Assembly: GCA_903845055.1 (NCBI GenBank) | Contig: CAIMWF010000163.1 | Location: 1-43,876 of the forward strand | Length of the DNA: 43,876 bases | Source of the DNA: an uncultured Bacteroidales bacterium | Lineage (GTDB): Bacteria; Bacteroidota; Bacteroidia; Bacteroidales; FEN-979 | Direction: 5' to 3' | In this document: positions 25,565-32,848 of the stretch, in pieces | Layout: the number at the start of each line of letters is the position of its first letter | Position numbering within the stretch: the first letter of the stretch is position 1 | Translations under genes and position numbers: made by a program | The notes under the pieces: generated by a model | Seen by the model: only the letters and a program-made list of their open reading frames with translations | Database searches by the model: none | Told to the model about the DNA's origin: nothing

Positions 25565-27790
25565 TCATTCCTCCATTGGCATCCGGAACACTTTTATTTT
25601 CATTTTGCTGCCTTTCCCGTAATGGCAGGCTACCCAAAGATCATTGCCCTTCCCGGTAATTATTTTCGGGGCCCTTGCCGGCTCGTTGCCCGGGGTTAGT
25701 TTTACCGGTTTTTCTCCCGGATGCTGATCTTTCCGGGTAAGGTACAGGCTCCAGTCGCCCCTGGCTGAACGGCCGCTCCAGACCACAAAGACCTCCCCTT
25801 TGGCGGTGACTACCGCCTGGGGTGTCTGGTTCAGCACCGTTTTGTCATCTCCGGGCAATGTGGACGATGGCAGCCATTTCCCTGAGCCGGGTTCAAAAAC
25901 GGCATACCGGATTCGCTGGGGTTCACCATCCGCAGCATCCCATCCCGATGACTCCCAGAAAACCCATCGCTCTCCCTTTTGATCATGAACAGCACAGGGA
26001 TAACCGCCAGTTTCACTATCCTCCATTTTTTCATTCAGCCGGGTCACCGGTTGGGCCACGTCATGCAGGTTGCCTGAACAGACCCCCAGGGTGGCGGGGT
26101 AATGCTGGTTCCAGGCACCCCAGACCGTGCCGCTGGTATCAGTGTCAAGGCTGAAGCCCCAGCAGTTAACGTAACCGGACAGGTCATGACTCCGGGCAAT
26201 TTCTACCGGGTGCACGCTGTCGGGGATCCCGTTACGGATAAACCGGTAGTAAGGAAACCTGAAATTTGCCTTCCAGCAGGTCCAGGCCAGCATGAACCCG
26301 TTTCTTACGGGTGTTACGGCCGGGGATACTGCATCGCATGGAAGAATTTCCGAAAACAGGATCGGCTCCGAAAGTGCCGATCCGTCAAAACTCCTGCCGT
26401 AAACACGGTAAAACCCGTCCCGGTTGTTGAGGTAGCAGATCCAGAGTTTCCCGTTTGAAAAGGTGAGGAGCGGGTTGTAACTGTCCGACCTGTCATGTTC
26501 AACGGCGATTCTTACCGGGTGACGGCGGTCAACAGACGATAACAGGATGTCGCCATCCTCTTCCCAGCATACCCAGGCGGTTCCCAGGCTGTCCGAGGTG
26601 ATGGAAGGAAAGCGGCAGGAACCGTTCCCGAAGGTGTATTCTTCGCCAATGGCGGATTTTTTGTATCGTGGTATTTCTATGGTGACGGGATGTTCGGTGA
26701 GGACTTTTCTGACGGGTGCCCTGCAAACTCCCACGCAGTTTGCCATTGGTTTCAGGTGAGAAATACAGAGCGAATCGGAAAACCGCCAGTGGTTGCCAGG
26801 AAGCTTTTCAAATAAGCCCTGGAGCAGGATCCGGGTGGATTTTGATGTGCGGTCATAACTGTAAATGGTATAGTCAACGCTGTTGTCAAAAAATCCTTTA
26901 TCCACCATCTTTCCCCGTATTTTGAGGACGGTATATTTCTCCCGGTTCAGCGGGTTTGGAAAACAGGCCGAAATCCCCGTGGAATCAAGTCCGAAGCGAT
27001 AATTTCCCAGTTTAAGGACGGAATCGTTCTCCAGGATGAAGGGACCGTCAGAATCTGCAAATAACCTGGCAGCCTCCCGGGGAAACGGGCCTTCGAGGTA
27101 CATGTTTTTATGGAGATCCGAAGCCGTAAGAGCGCTGAAATATTTCACCAAATAGCAACTGGCACGATCCGCAAATTCACGGTTTGCCTCGAATCCTTTG
27201 ACATTGCCGTCGGCAATCACACAGGTGGCCTGATGATGAGCGTTTTCGTAAATGATCCGGGTGGCAAACTGCAGGTTGGAGACCGGCTGAAAGTGAACGG
27301 AAGGATCGTTCCAGAGGGTCATCTTGAGTGTTTCAAAACTTGAATCGTAAGGGTAAAGACTTCCTTCGGGTAATTTCACCACCTGCTCCCCATGACAGAA
27401 GGCCAGGATAACAGGAAACCCATCCCGGTGATAACGGTGGAGTTCGGGTGGCCATGTCAGGACAGGGACCTGTGAATCCTGGTAATGCTTTGTAAAGGCA
27501 TAAATATCCAGTTGCGGGTTGAACAAACACTGGGTGAAACTGAGGCCCCCTTTCCGCATGTTGGTCTCAAGGTAATTTTTTGCCGTGAACCATCCGTCGA
27601 AAAGGCAATAGCCGCAGTTGGAAGTCGAAAAAGGCTGGATCACGGTTGTTTTAGAGGAACGGATGATGCTGCCGAATGGAACTTTATTCCCCCAGAGATC
27701 CTCTGCAATTTTCACACCGGGACCCTGGGCCCGGGTGGTCATCCATGAACAAAGCAATATCATGCCGGCGAAAAGAATTCTTTTCATCAT
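25565..27790 (-). CDS. Secreted protein with N-terminal CxxC thioredoxin-like domain and long beta-repeat region
   Basis: A 741-residue exported protein (signal peptide to about residue 21, TTRAQ). Residues about 45-180 look like a thioredoxin-fold domain: TTVIQPFSTSNCGYCLFDGW holds C59 and C62 in a CGYC motif, and DGFPVILAF resembles the cis-Pro strand. The C-terminal part (about 395-741) contains repeated motifs such as GTAWVCWEEDGDI, GKLWICYLNNRDGFYRVYGR, GTVWGAWNQH and GEVFVVWSGRSARGDWSLYLTR, typical of sialidase/beta-propeller blades. No exact family is recognised. It starts 30 bases after the anti-sigma gene and probably belongs to its operon. Start could be either of two adjacent ATGs (27790 or 27787). 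Confidence 0.78.
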   Translation of the reverse strand: MMKRILFAGMILLCSWMTTRAQGPGVKIAEDLWGNKVPFGSIIRSSKTTVIQPFSTSNCGYCLFDGWFTAKNYLETNMRKGGLSFTQCLFNPQLDIYAFTKHYQDSQVPVLTWPPELHRYHRDGFPVILAFCHGEQVVKLPEGSLYPYDSSFETLKMTLWNDPSVHFQPVSNLQFATRIIYENAHHQATCVIADGNVKGFEANREFADRASCYLVKYFSALTASDLHKNMYLEGPFPREAARLFADSDGPFILENDSVLKLGNYRFGLDSTGISACFPNPLNREKYTVLKIRGKMVDKGFFDNSVDYTIYSYDRTSKSTRILLQGLFEKLPGNHWRFSDSLCISHLKPMANCVGVCRAPVRKVLTEHPVTIEIPRYKKSAIGEEYTFGNGSCRFPSITSDSLGTAWVCWEEDGDILLSSVDRRHPVRIAVEHDRSDSYNPLLTFSNGKLWICYLNNRDGFYRVYGRSFDGSALSEPILFSEILPCDAVSPAVTPVRNGFMLAWTCWKANFRFPYYRFIRNGIPDSVHPVEIARSHDLSGYVNCWGFSLDTDTSGTVWGAWNQHYPATLGVCSGNLHDVAQPVTRLNEKMEDSETGGYPCAVHDQKGERWVFWESSGWDAADGEPQRIRYAVFEPGSGKWLPSSTLPGDDKTVLNQTPQAVVTAKGEVFVVWSGRSARGDWSLYLTRKDQHPGEKPVKLTPGNEPARAPKIITGKGNDLWVACHYGKGSKMKIKVFRMPMEE

Positions 27791-27820
27791 ACAGGTTGTT
27801 GGTGAGTTGCAATAAAAAGG

Positions 27821-29155
27821 TTAATATCCTCCGTCGACGCTCCAGGTGTGAAATGAATTGTCGTTGCGGAGTGCAAGGTTTCCCGAAAGGGTATCGCCCG
27901 ATGCCGATTGAACTAGGTATGGAACGAAAATGCCCGCGTACATCCCGGAACAAAAGGAATTTCCCAGGCTCAGGATCCTGATCCCGCCAAACCGTTTTCG
28001 GAGTATCTTCATGGGGATGCCCCCGGGGATGGTGAAGAGCGGGGAGAACCTTTCGGCCGTATTCCAATCGTTTTGTTCACAGGCCCTGAAAAACTTTTTT
28101 GCAGCTTCCTCCGCGCTGATGTTTTTAAATCCACTGGCAGTCGCCTTGTCCCAGTCATCCAGCGTAAGAAGCGGGCGCATTCCTTTGTTGGTGAATACGA
28201 ACAGGGAGTCGGGCAGCAGCTGGTCAGCCACGATCGAGGCCAGCCTGAGGACACAGACCTCCTCCGCTCCCGACTTGATGGTCACCGCAAGGGCAGTCAG
28301 CAGGTGTGTTTGTTTGTCAAAATGGTAAACCCGGAGGGTATTTGCTTCGGGAATACTGGAGTTCAACACCCATGGATTTGAAAATTTGCCACTGGCCGAT
28401 GCCATCACCGACAGTTCGAGGTCATTCCCCACTTCTCTTATTTTGCAGGAAGCAGGATGGTCTTTTGCATAGGAAAGTTCCGATTCCAGGATCCTGTCGG
28501 GTTCGAGGAAGAGCTTCATCCATCCCGTAAACCCGGCTTTGGGGGTTCCTTTCAGTACATAGCCCCCCGGTTTGTTGAGCATGAACTGTGATTCGCCGTC
28601 CATGATAATGGTTCTTCCCGGTTTTTCAAACCGCCACTTCGGGTTTGGGCCGAAAGTTTTCCAAACCCTGACATCTGTATATCCGGAGGCGGGATCGATG
28701 CTTTCAAAATTTTCGCCCGGAGCGGTGCGCACGGTAAAAACCATCGAAACCGTTTTCAGCGACCGGATAGCCCGGATCGATTGCGCCAGGATATTCCCGG
28801 CGATCGCCGGATTGCGGAAGGTGGCCAGGAGAACAACCACTGCGGCGACGGTGATGAAAACCGCGAAACTGGCGGCGATCCGCAGCCTCCCTGACCAAGG
28901 TCCGCGTGAAGCCGGGGAAATGTGCCGCATCCCCGGCTCTACGGCGGCAGAGGCAAGGATTGCTTCCATGCGTGCCTGCCTGGATGTCCTTCCCATAGCG
29001 GGAGCCAGCGAACCGGCGATGGAGAGGTAGTCAAGGTAAGCAATTGAACATTCCCCGCACGACCCGAGGTGTTCCAGCAATTGCTGTTTTTCTCCCGGGT
29101 CAGCCTGGTCATCGAAAAGGTTGGCGAACCTTTCCTGGAATTCTTCACATTTCAT
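27821..29155 (-). CDS. Anti-sigma factor with zinc-finger and periplasmic LolA-like domain
   Basis: A 444-residue single-pass membrane protein. Residues 1-45 hold a zinc-binding anti-sigma motif: C3, then HLGSCGEC (H29, C33, C36). One transmembrane helix lies near residues 92-115 (AASFAVFITVAAVVVLL). The periplasmic part has repeated beta structure (SLKTVSMVFTVRTAPG, KWRFEKPGRTIIMDG, DLELSVMASASGKF) like LolA/DUF2092-type sensor domains. It is coupled to the upstream sigma gene: the sigma stop TAG lies in the AGGAGGT ribosome-binding site (29161-29167). This is the usual pair in which the membrane protein holds the sigma factor until an envelope signal arrives. Confidence 0.85.
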   Translation of the reverse strand: MKCEEFQERFANLFDDQADPGEKQQLLEHLGSCGECSIAYLDYLSIAGSLAPAMGRTSRQARMEAILASAAVEPGMRHISPASRGPWSGRLRIAASFAVFITVAAVVVLLATFRNPAIAGNILAQSIRAIRSLKTVSMVFTVRTAPGENFESIDPASGYTDVRVWKTFGPNPKWRFEKPGRTIIMDGESQFMLNKPGGYVLKGTPKAGFTGWMKLFLEPDRILESELSYAKDHPASCKIREVGNDLELSVMASASGKFSNPWVLNSSIPEANTLRVYHFDKQTHLLTALAVTIKSGAEEVCVLRLASIVADQLLPDSLFVFTNKGMRPLLTLDDWDKATASGFKNISAEEAAKKFFRACEQNDWNTAERFSPLFTIPGGIPMKILRKRFGGIRILSLGNSFCSGMYAGIFVPYLVQSASGDTLSGNLALRNDNSFHTWSVDGGY

Positions 29156-29160
29156 GGGAT

Positions 29161-29168
29161 ACCTCCTA
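29161..29168 (-). promoter_or_regulatory. Shine-Dalgarno overlapping the sigma-factor stop codon
   Basis: AGGAGGT (29161-29167) shares bases with the TAG stop (29166-29168) of the sigma gene and lies 5 bases before the ATG at 29155. It decides the anti-sigma start and implies translational coupling. Confidence 0.75.
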
Positions 29169-29693
29169 CTTTTCATGGATCATCGACCTGAGTTTCATCA
29201 TGCCATAGGTAAACCTGGATTTTACGGTTGTAACCGGAACCCCGGCGATCATCGAAATCTCGGGAAAGGTGAGTCCTTCGGCAAACCGGTAACGGATGAC
29301 CCTTGCCTGTTCCTCCGGGATACGGGTCAGCAGATCGCGGATCCCCTGCTGTCGTTCCTCACGGATCAGCTCCTCCTCCCGCGATTCGGTCACACTTGCC
29401 ACCGAATCCAGGTACAGCCCGCTTACGGTGCGGTCGTGCGAATTTCTTCGCCGGATAGCATCAAGGCAGCCGTTGCTGACAATTTTGAACATGTAGCCAG
29501 CAGGATTATCAACCACCGACAGACTTTCACGCATCCCGTAAGCACGGATGAAAGCCTCCTGCACCACATCTTCTGCTTCGGCATAGTCGTTTAGCATGAA
29601 GCCCGCATGACGAGTGAGCGGTGTTAGGTACTTTGACAGGAATGACCGGAGCTCTTCGGACGATTGCGGGAAGCGGGAGCGGGGTTCATTCAT
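29166..29693 (-). CDS. ECF (sigma-70 family) RNA polymerase sigma factor
   Basis: A 175-residue extracytoplasmic-function sigma factor. Region 2 is visible as AGFMLNDYAEAEDVVQEAFIRAY and VDNPAGYMFKIVSNGCLDAIRR. Region 4 is IPEEQARVIRYRFAEGLTF followed by EISMIAGVPVTTVKSRFTYG. It directs transcription of an envelope-response regulon and is likely held by the adjacent anti-sigma factor. The promoter region shared with the divergent gene at 29861 contains an inverted repeat at 29738-29749. Confidence 0.92.
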   Translation of the reverse strand: MNEPRSRFPQSSEELRSFLSKYLTPLTRHAGFMLNDYAEAEDVVQEAFIRAYGMRESLSVVDNPAGYMFKIVSNGCLDAIRRRNSHDRTVSGLYLDSVASVTESREEELIREERQQGIRDLLTRIPEEQARVIRYRFAEGLTFPEISMIAGVPVTTVKSRFTYGMMKLRSMIHEK

Positions 29694-29737
29694 GGAACTT
29701 CACTTTTCATCACCATAACGAAGCAGGATGGTAAAAG

Positions 29738-29749
29738 GACTTAAAAGTC
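29738..29749. promoter_or_regulatory. Inverted repeat GACTT-AA-AAGTC upstream of the sigma gene
   Basis: A 5-base perfect inverted repeat with a 2-base spacer, about 45 bases upstream of the sigma-factor ATG in the divergent intergenic region. It could be an operator or chance. Confidence 0.3.
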
Positions 29750-29832
29750 GGAATATTTTTTTTATAAAGATTGAAAATAGTGTTAATTAATAAAATACAT
29801 TAATAAACAGTAGGAAACAGTAAAATATCTAC

Positions 29833-29840
29833 TATATTTG
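29833..29840 (+). promoter_or_regulatory. -7 box (TATATTTG) upstream of the membrane-protein gene
   Basis: Exact TAnnTTTG match 20 bases before the ATG at 29861. No clear TTTG at -33. Confidence 0.45.
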
Positions 29841-29860
29841 CCTGGATAAAATTCTGCATT

Positions 29861-30649
29861 ATGAAAGCATTTTCAGGAATCAGGGAAGTTTTTGCAATCT
29901 TCCAGAACAAGGAATCCTATTTCGACGACATCAACCGTGAACAGTCCAACCGGCTGATCATCAACCAGCTCCTGCTTATCTGCGGGTTTGCGTTTGCTTA
30001 TGGGCTGGTCATGGGAAGCTACCACAGTTTCCTGCAGTCGGTGGTAACCGGGGTAAAGGTTGTTGTCCTTTTCCTTTCGACGGTTGTCATCTGTTTCCCC
30101 TCATTTTTCATCATCCAGCAGGTGCTCGGGTCGAAAATGAGTTTCCGGCAGATGGCGGTGATCGTTTTGAGCGGCGTGGTTCTCACTGCAACCATCGCGC
30201 TGTCGTTCGCCCCCATCGTGATCGTGTTCCAGGTTACCGGCGGAAATTATCACTTCCTGCAGCTCCTGCATGTGGCGATTTTTATCTTTGCCGGAATTTT
30301 CGGGATGCGCCTGATGGTGGAGGCCCTGAAGTTTGCCTGTGAGGATAAAAACATTTACCCGCAGATCGGGGTGACGGTATTCAGGATATGGATCATCATC
30401 CTCGCTTTCGTGGGAATCCAGCTTGCATGGAACCTGCGGCCCTTTTTATGCGAGAAAAACGAGGAGTTCAAACTCTTCCGGAAATACGAGGGGAATTTTT
30501 ACACGGCCATTGTTTATTCGGTGGAACAGCTGGTTTCGCCGGGGAGCCCCGTAAAGCCGGAAAACAAAAAGGTGCCCGTGGCAACATCCGACACGACGGT
30601 TAATAAACCTTCAGGGGCGGATAAAATCTTCAATCAAATCGGGAAGTAG
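29861..30649 (+). CDS. Multi-pass membrane protein, YIP1-like, function unknown
   Basis: A 262-residue protein with a short soluble N-terminus (residues 1-35, ending in FDDINREQSNR) and five to six hydrophobic segments (LLLICGFAFAYGLVMGSY, VVVLFLSTVVICFPSFFII, MAVIVLSGVVLTATIALSF, LHVAIFIFAGIFGM, IWIIILAFVGIQLAW). It ends in a polar tail rich in K, P and T. The layout resembles YIP1-like inner-membrane proteins. It is divergent from the ECF sigma gene and is followed after 3 bases by the small HTH gene, so the two are probably co-expressed. Confidence 0.72.
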   Translation: MKAFSGIREVFAIFQNKESYFDDINREQSNRLIINQLLLICGFAFAYGLVMGSYHSFLQSVVTGVKVVVLFLSTVVICFPSFFIIQQVLGSKMSFRQMAVIVLSGVVLTATIALSFAPIVIVFQVTGGNYHFLQLLHVAIFIFAGIFGMRLMVEALKFACEDKNIYPQIGVTVFRIWIIILAFVGIQLAWNLRPFLCEKNEEFKLFRKYEGNFYTAIVYSVEQLVSPGSPVKPENKKVPVATSDTTVNKPSGADKIFNQIGK

Positions 30650-30652
30650 CAC

Positions 30653-30850
30653 ATGGATGATATCATGACGCTGGAAGAGGTTGCCGGGTACCTTAAGCTA
30701 AAACCCCAGACCATTTATACCTGGGCCCAGGACGGCAGGATACCGGCAGCCAAGCTGGGCAAGGAATGGCGGTTCCGCAAATCGGTCATCGACCGATGGT
30801 TTAACCGCCACATTGATGAGAAATTCAACGAATACCTCGACGAATCATAA
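30653..30850 (+). CDS. Excisionase-family (MerR-like) helix-turn-helix protein
   Basis: A 65-residue DNA-binding protein. MTLEEVAGYLKLKPQTIYTW is the winged-helix HTH of the excisionase/helix_turn_helix_17 family, and GRIPAAKLGKEWRFRKSVID is its typical wing. Such proteins are either small regulators or directionality factors of phage integrases. No integrase or attachment site is nearby, so a regulatory role is more likely. It is 3 bases downstream of the membrane-protein gene and converges on the archaemetzincin gene. Confidence 0.85.
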   Translation: MDDIMTLEEVAGYLKLKPQTIYTWAQDGRIPAAKLGKEWRFRKSVIDRWFNRHIDEKFNEYLDES

Positions 30851-30918
30851 GAAAGGCAGACCATCTCCATGCAGACAAAATGGTGCCCGGTTTCAGAAAA
30901 AGGTCGATCGTTCCCTCA

Positions 30919-31464
30919 TTAAAATTCCACTGTATTTTCACCCAGCCATTTCCGGCATTCGGGACAAAGACTGTGGTTTTTCTGGTCGATATCCTCTACG
31001 TAAGTGCTTGATTTCATGACACAACTTTGCATCCTGCAGTGGATCAGGCCGAACATGTGTCCCAGTTCATGGATCACCTCCTTTTTAAACCTTTCGACCA
31101 TGAGGTGATGATCGGGGCTGAGACCGTAACACTCGTTGTTCAGCCGGTAGAGGGATGCGATACCGGTGCGGCCCCCCAGGAAGGCCTGCCCGAAAATATA
31201 GGTCAGGATCGGGATGAACAGGTCCACGTTGAACAACCCGAGCATTTTGCCCGTTACCGGCAGGATCAGTGAATCAACATGTTTCAGGAGGGTATTCCCG
31301 TTATACTGCCGACGGCCCGGGTCATAATAATCACTCAGGTCGATATGCCCCTCCCTGACCATCGCGGAAGTGCGGAATTCGAGTTTTACAACTTCGGCAA
31401 CACTTTCCAGGAGATCCTTCTCGAAATACCCGAATGAGATTAATGTAATTTCCGGCATTGTCAT
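30919..31464 (-). CDS. amzA: Archaemetzincin family zinc metallopeptidase
   Basis: A 181-residue metzincin. The signature HELGHMFGLIHC places the zinc ligands at H132, H136 and H142 with catalytic E133; downstream C148 in MQSCVM and the CPEC pair (C167, C170) form the second, family-specific zinc site together with C143. Length and motif layout match archaeal AmzA and the vertebrate archaelysins. The proteolytic target is unknown. It is the last gene of the kinase-regulator operon, 25 bases after the response regulator. A second ATG at 31458 (MPEITLIS) is an equally good start. No signal peptide is seen, so it is cytosolic. Confidence 0.88.
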   Translation of the reverse strand: MTMPEITLISFGYFEKDLLESVAEVVKLEFRTSAMVREGHIDLSDYYDPGRRQYNGNTLLKHVDSLILPVTGKMLGLFNVDLFIPILTYIFGQAFLGGRTGIASLYRLNNECYGLSPDHHLMVERFKKEVIHELGHMFGLIHCRMQSCVMKSSTYVEDIDQKNHSLCPECRKWLGENTVEF

Positions 31465-31489
31465 TGAGCAGGGGATAAAAGTCAGATTT

Positions 31490-32836
31490 TCAGGATCCGG
31501 AAGGGGGCTTTAATTCGTATTTTTTAATTTTGTTGTAAAGGGTAACCCTGTCAACTTTCAGGGCGGAGGCTGTGCGCGATATGTTCCAGTTGTATTTGTT
31601 CAGGATCTGGAAGATGTAGGATTTCTCGAAATCGTCAAGGCTTTCGGCAGGGGAGGCAACCATGGTTTTTTCAAGGGGAAGGTCCTTCAGGGTGATCTTT
31701 TTCCCGTTTCCGACTACAATGGCGCGTTCGATCATGTTTTCAAGTTCCCTGATGTTGCCGGGGAAGTTGAATTCCTTCAGCCGGTTCATTGCTGCCGGAT
31801 CAATTGTCATATCCTGCCGGTTCATCGAGGTACAGTATTTTCTAATGAAAAAGTCGACCAGCAGGGGAATGTCCTCGATGCGGTCGCGCAGGGGAGGTAG
31901 CTGGATGTTCATGACATTGAGGCGGTAAAAAAGATCCTCTCTGAAGGTCCCCTTTTCAACCATGCTTTTCAGGTCGCGGTTGGTAGCGCAGATGACCCTG
32001 AAATCGGAGGCGATTTCCTTGTTCCCGCCCACACGCATGAAACTTTTTGATTCGAGGACGCGCAGCAGTTCCACCTGCATTTTAGCCGAAATAGTTGCAA
32101 TTTCATCCAGGAAGATCGATCCGTTGTCGGCCATTTCAAACCGCCCTTTGCGGTTATACATGGCACCTGTAAAGGCTCCCTTTTCGTGACCGAATAGTTC
32201 GCTTTCGAGCAGGCTTTCAGTAAGTGCTCCGCAATGTACGCTGACAAACGGGAAGAACTTTCTTGGTGAATTGGCGTGGATCGCCCTTGCCACGAGTTCC
32301 TTCCCGGTACCGCTTTCACCGGTGATGATGACGGAGGAATTTGTCTGTGCCACACTCTCCACCTCGCGCAGCACATGCTTCATCGCCTCGCTGGTCCCGA
32401 TCAGGTCTTCGATGTTCTCCAGTGAAATAAGCTTGGTCCTGAGTGTTTCATTCTCCTCCGAAAGGGAGATCTGTTTGGTTGCGTTGCGGATCAGGTGCGT
32501 CAGGTCATCAGGATCGAATGGCTTGGTGACGTAATCGAAGGCTCCGTCCTTGAGGGCCTTAACCGCAGTGTCGACCGTTGCAAACGCCGTCATGACGATG
32601 ATGATGGAATCGCTCTTTAGCGATTTGATCCTCCGGAGCATCTCCAGCCCGTCCATCCCGGGCATTTTAATGTCGGCCAGGATGATGTCGTAACTGTCCG
32701 ATTCGAGCATTGTCAGTGCTTTTTTTGCATTTTCGGCACAATCCACGCTGAAACCATCCTCGGTGAACCAGTTAAACAGGGAATCCCTTACCGATTCTTC
32801 ATCATCGACCACTAGAATTGAAATTTTTCTTGGCAT
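31490..32836 (-). CDS. Sigma54-dependent response regulator (NtrC family)
   Basis: A 448-residue regulator with three domains: receiver (acidic D11/D12, phosphoacceptor D55 in LADIKMPGMDG), AAA+ ATPase (Walker A GESGTGKE, sigma54-contact loop GAFTGA, arginine/sensor region FNFPGNIRELENM) and a C-terminal Fis-type HTH (NISRTASALKVDRVTLYNKI). It activates sigma54 RNA polymerase after phosphorylation. The cognate kinase is the gene 12 bases upstream. The likely targets are the sigma54-like promoter at 39333-39348 and its upstream inverted repeats, which would make the whole 30.9-39.3 kb block one regulon (inference). Confidence 0.93.
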   Translation of the reverse strand: MPRKISILVVDDEESVRDSLFNWFTEDGFSVDCAENAKKALTMLESDSYDIILADIKMPGMDGLEMLRRIKSLKSDSIIIVMTAFATVDTAVKALKDGAFDYVTKPFDPDDLTHLIRNATKQISLSEENETLRTKLISLENIEDLIGTSEAMKHVLREVESVAQTNSSVIITGESGTGKELVARAIHANSPRKFFPFVSVHCGALTESLLESELFGHEKGAFTGAMYNRKGRFEMADNGSIFLDEIATISAKMQVELLRVLESKSFMRVGGNKEIASDFRVICATNRDLKSMVEKGTFREDLFYRLNVMNIQLPPLRDRIEDIPLLVDFFIRKYCTSMNRQDMTIDPAAMNRLKEFNFPGNIRELENMIERAIVVGNGKKITLKDLPLEKTMVASPAESLDDFEKSYIFQILNKYNWNISRTASALKVDRVTLYNKIKKYELKPPSGS

Positions 32837-32848
32837 GTTGGTGAATCT

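Noticed and set aside
30653-30850. Prophage or integrative element marked by an excisionase
   Set aside because: No integrase, attachment-site repeats, tRNA or phage genes around it; the HTH family also contains ordinary small regulators.
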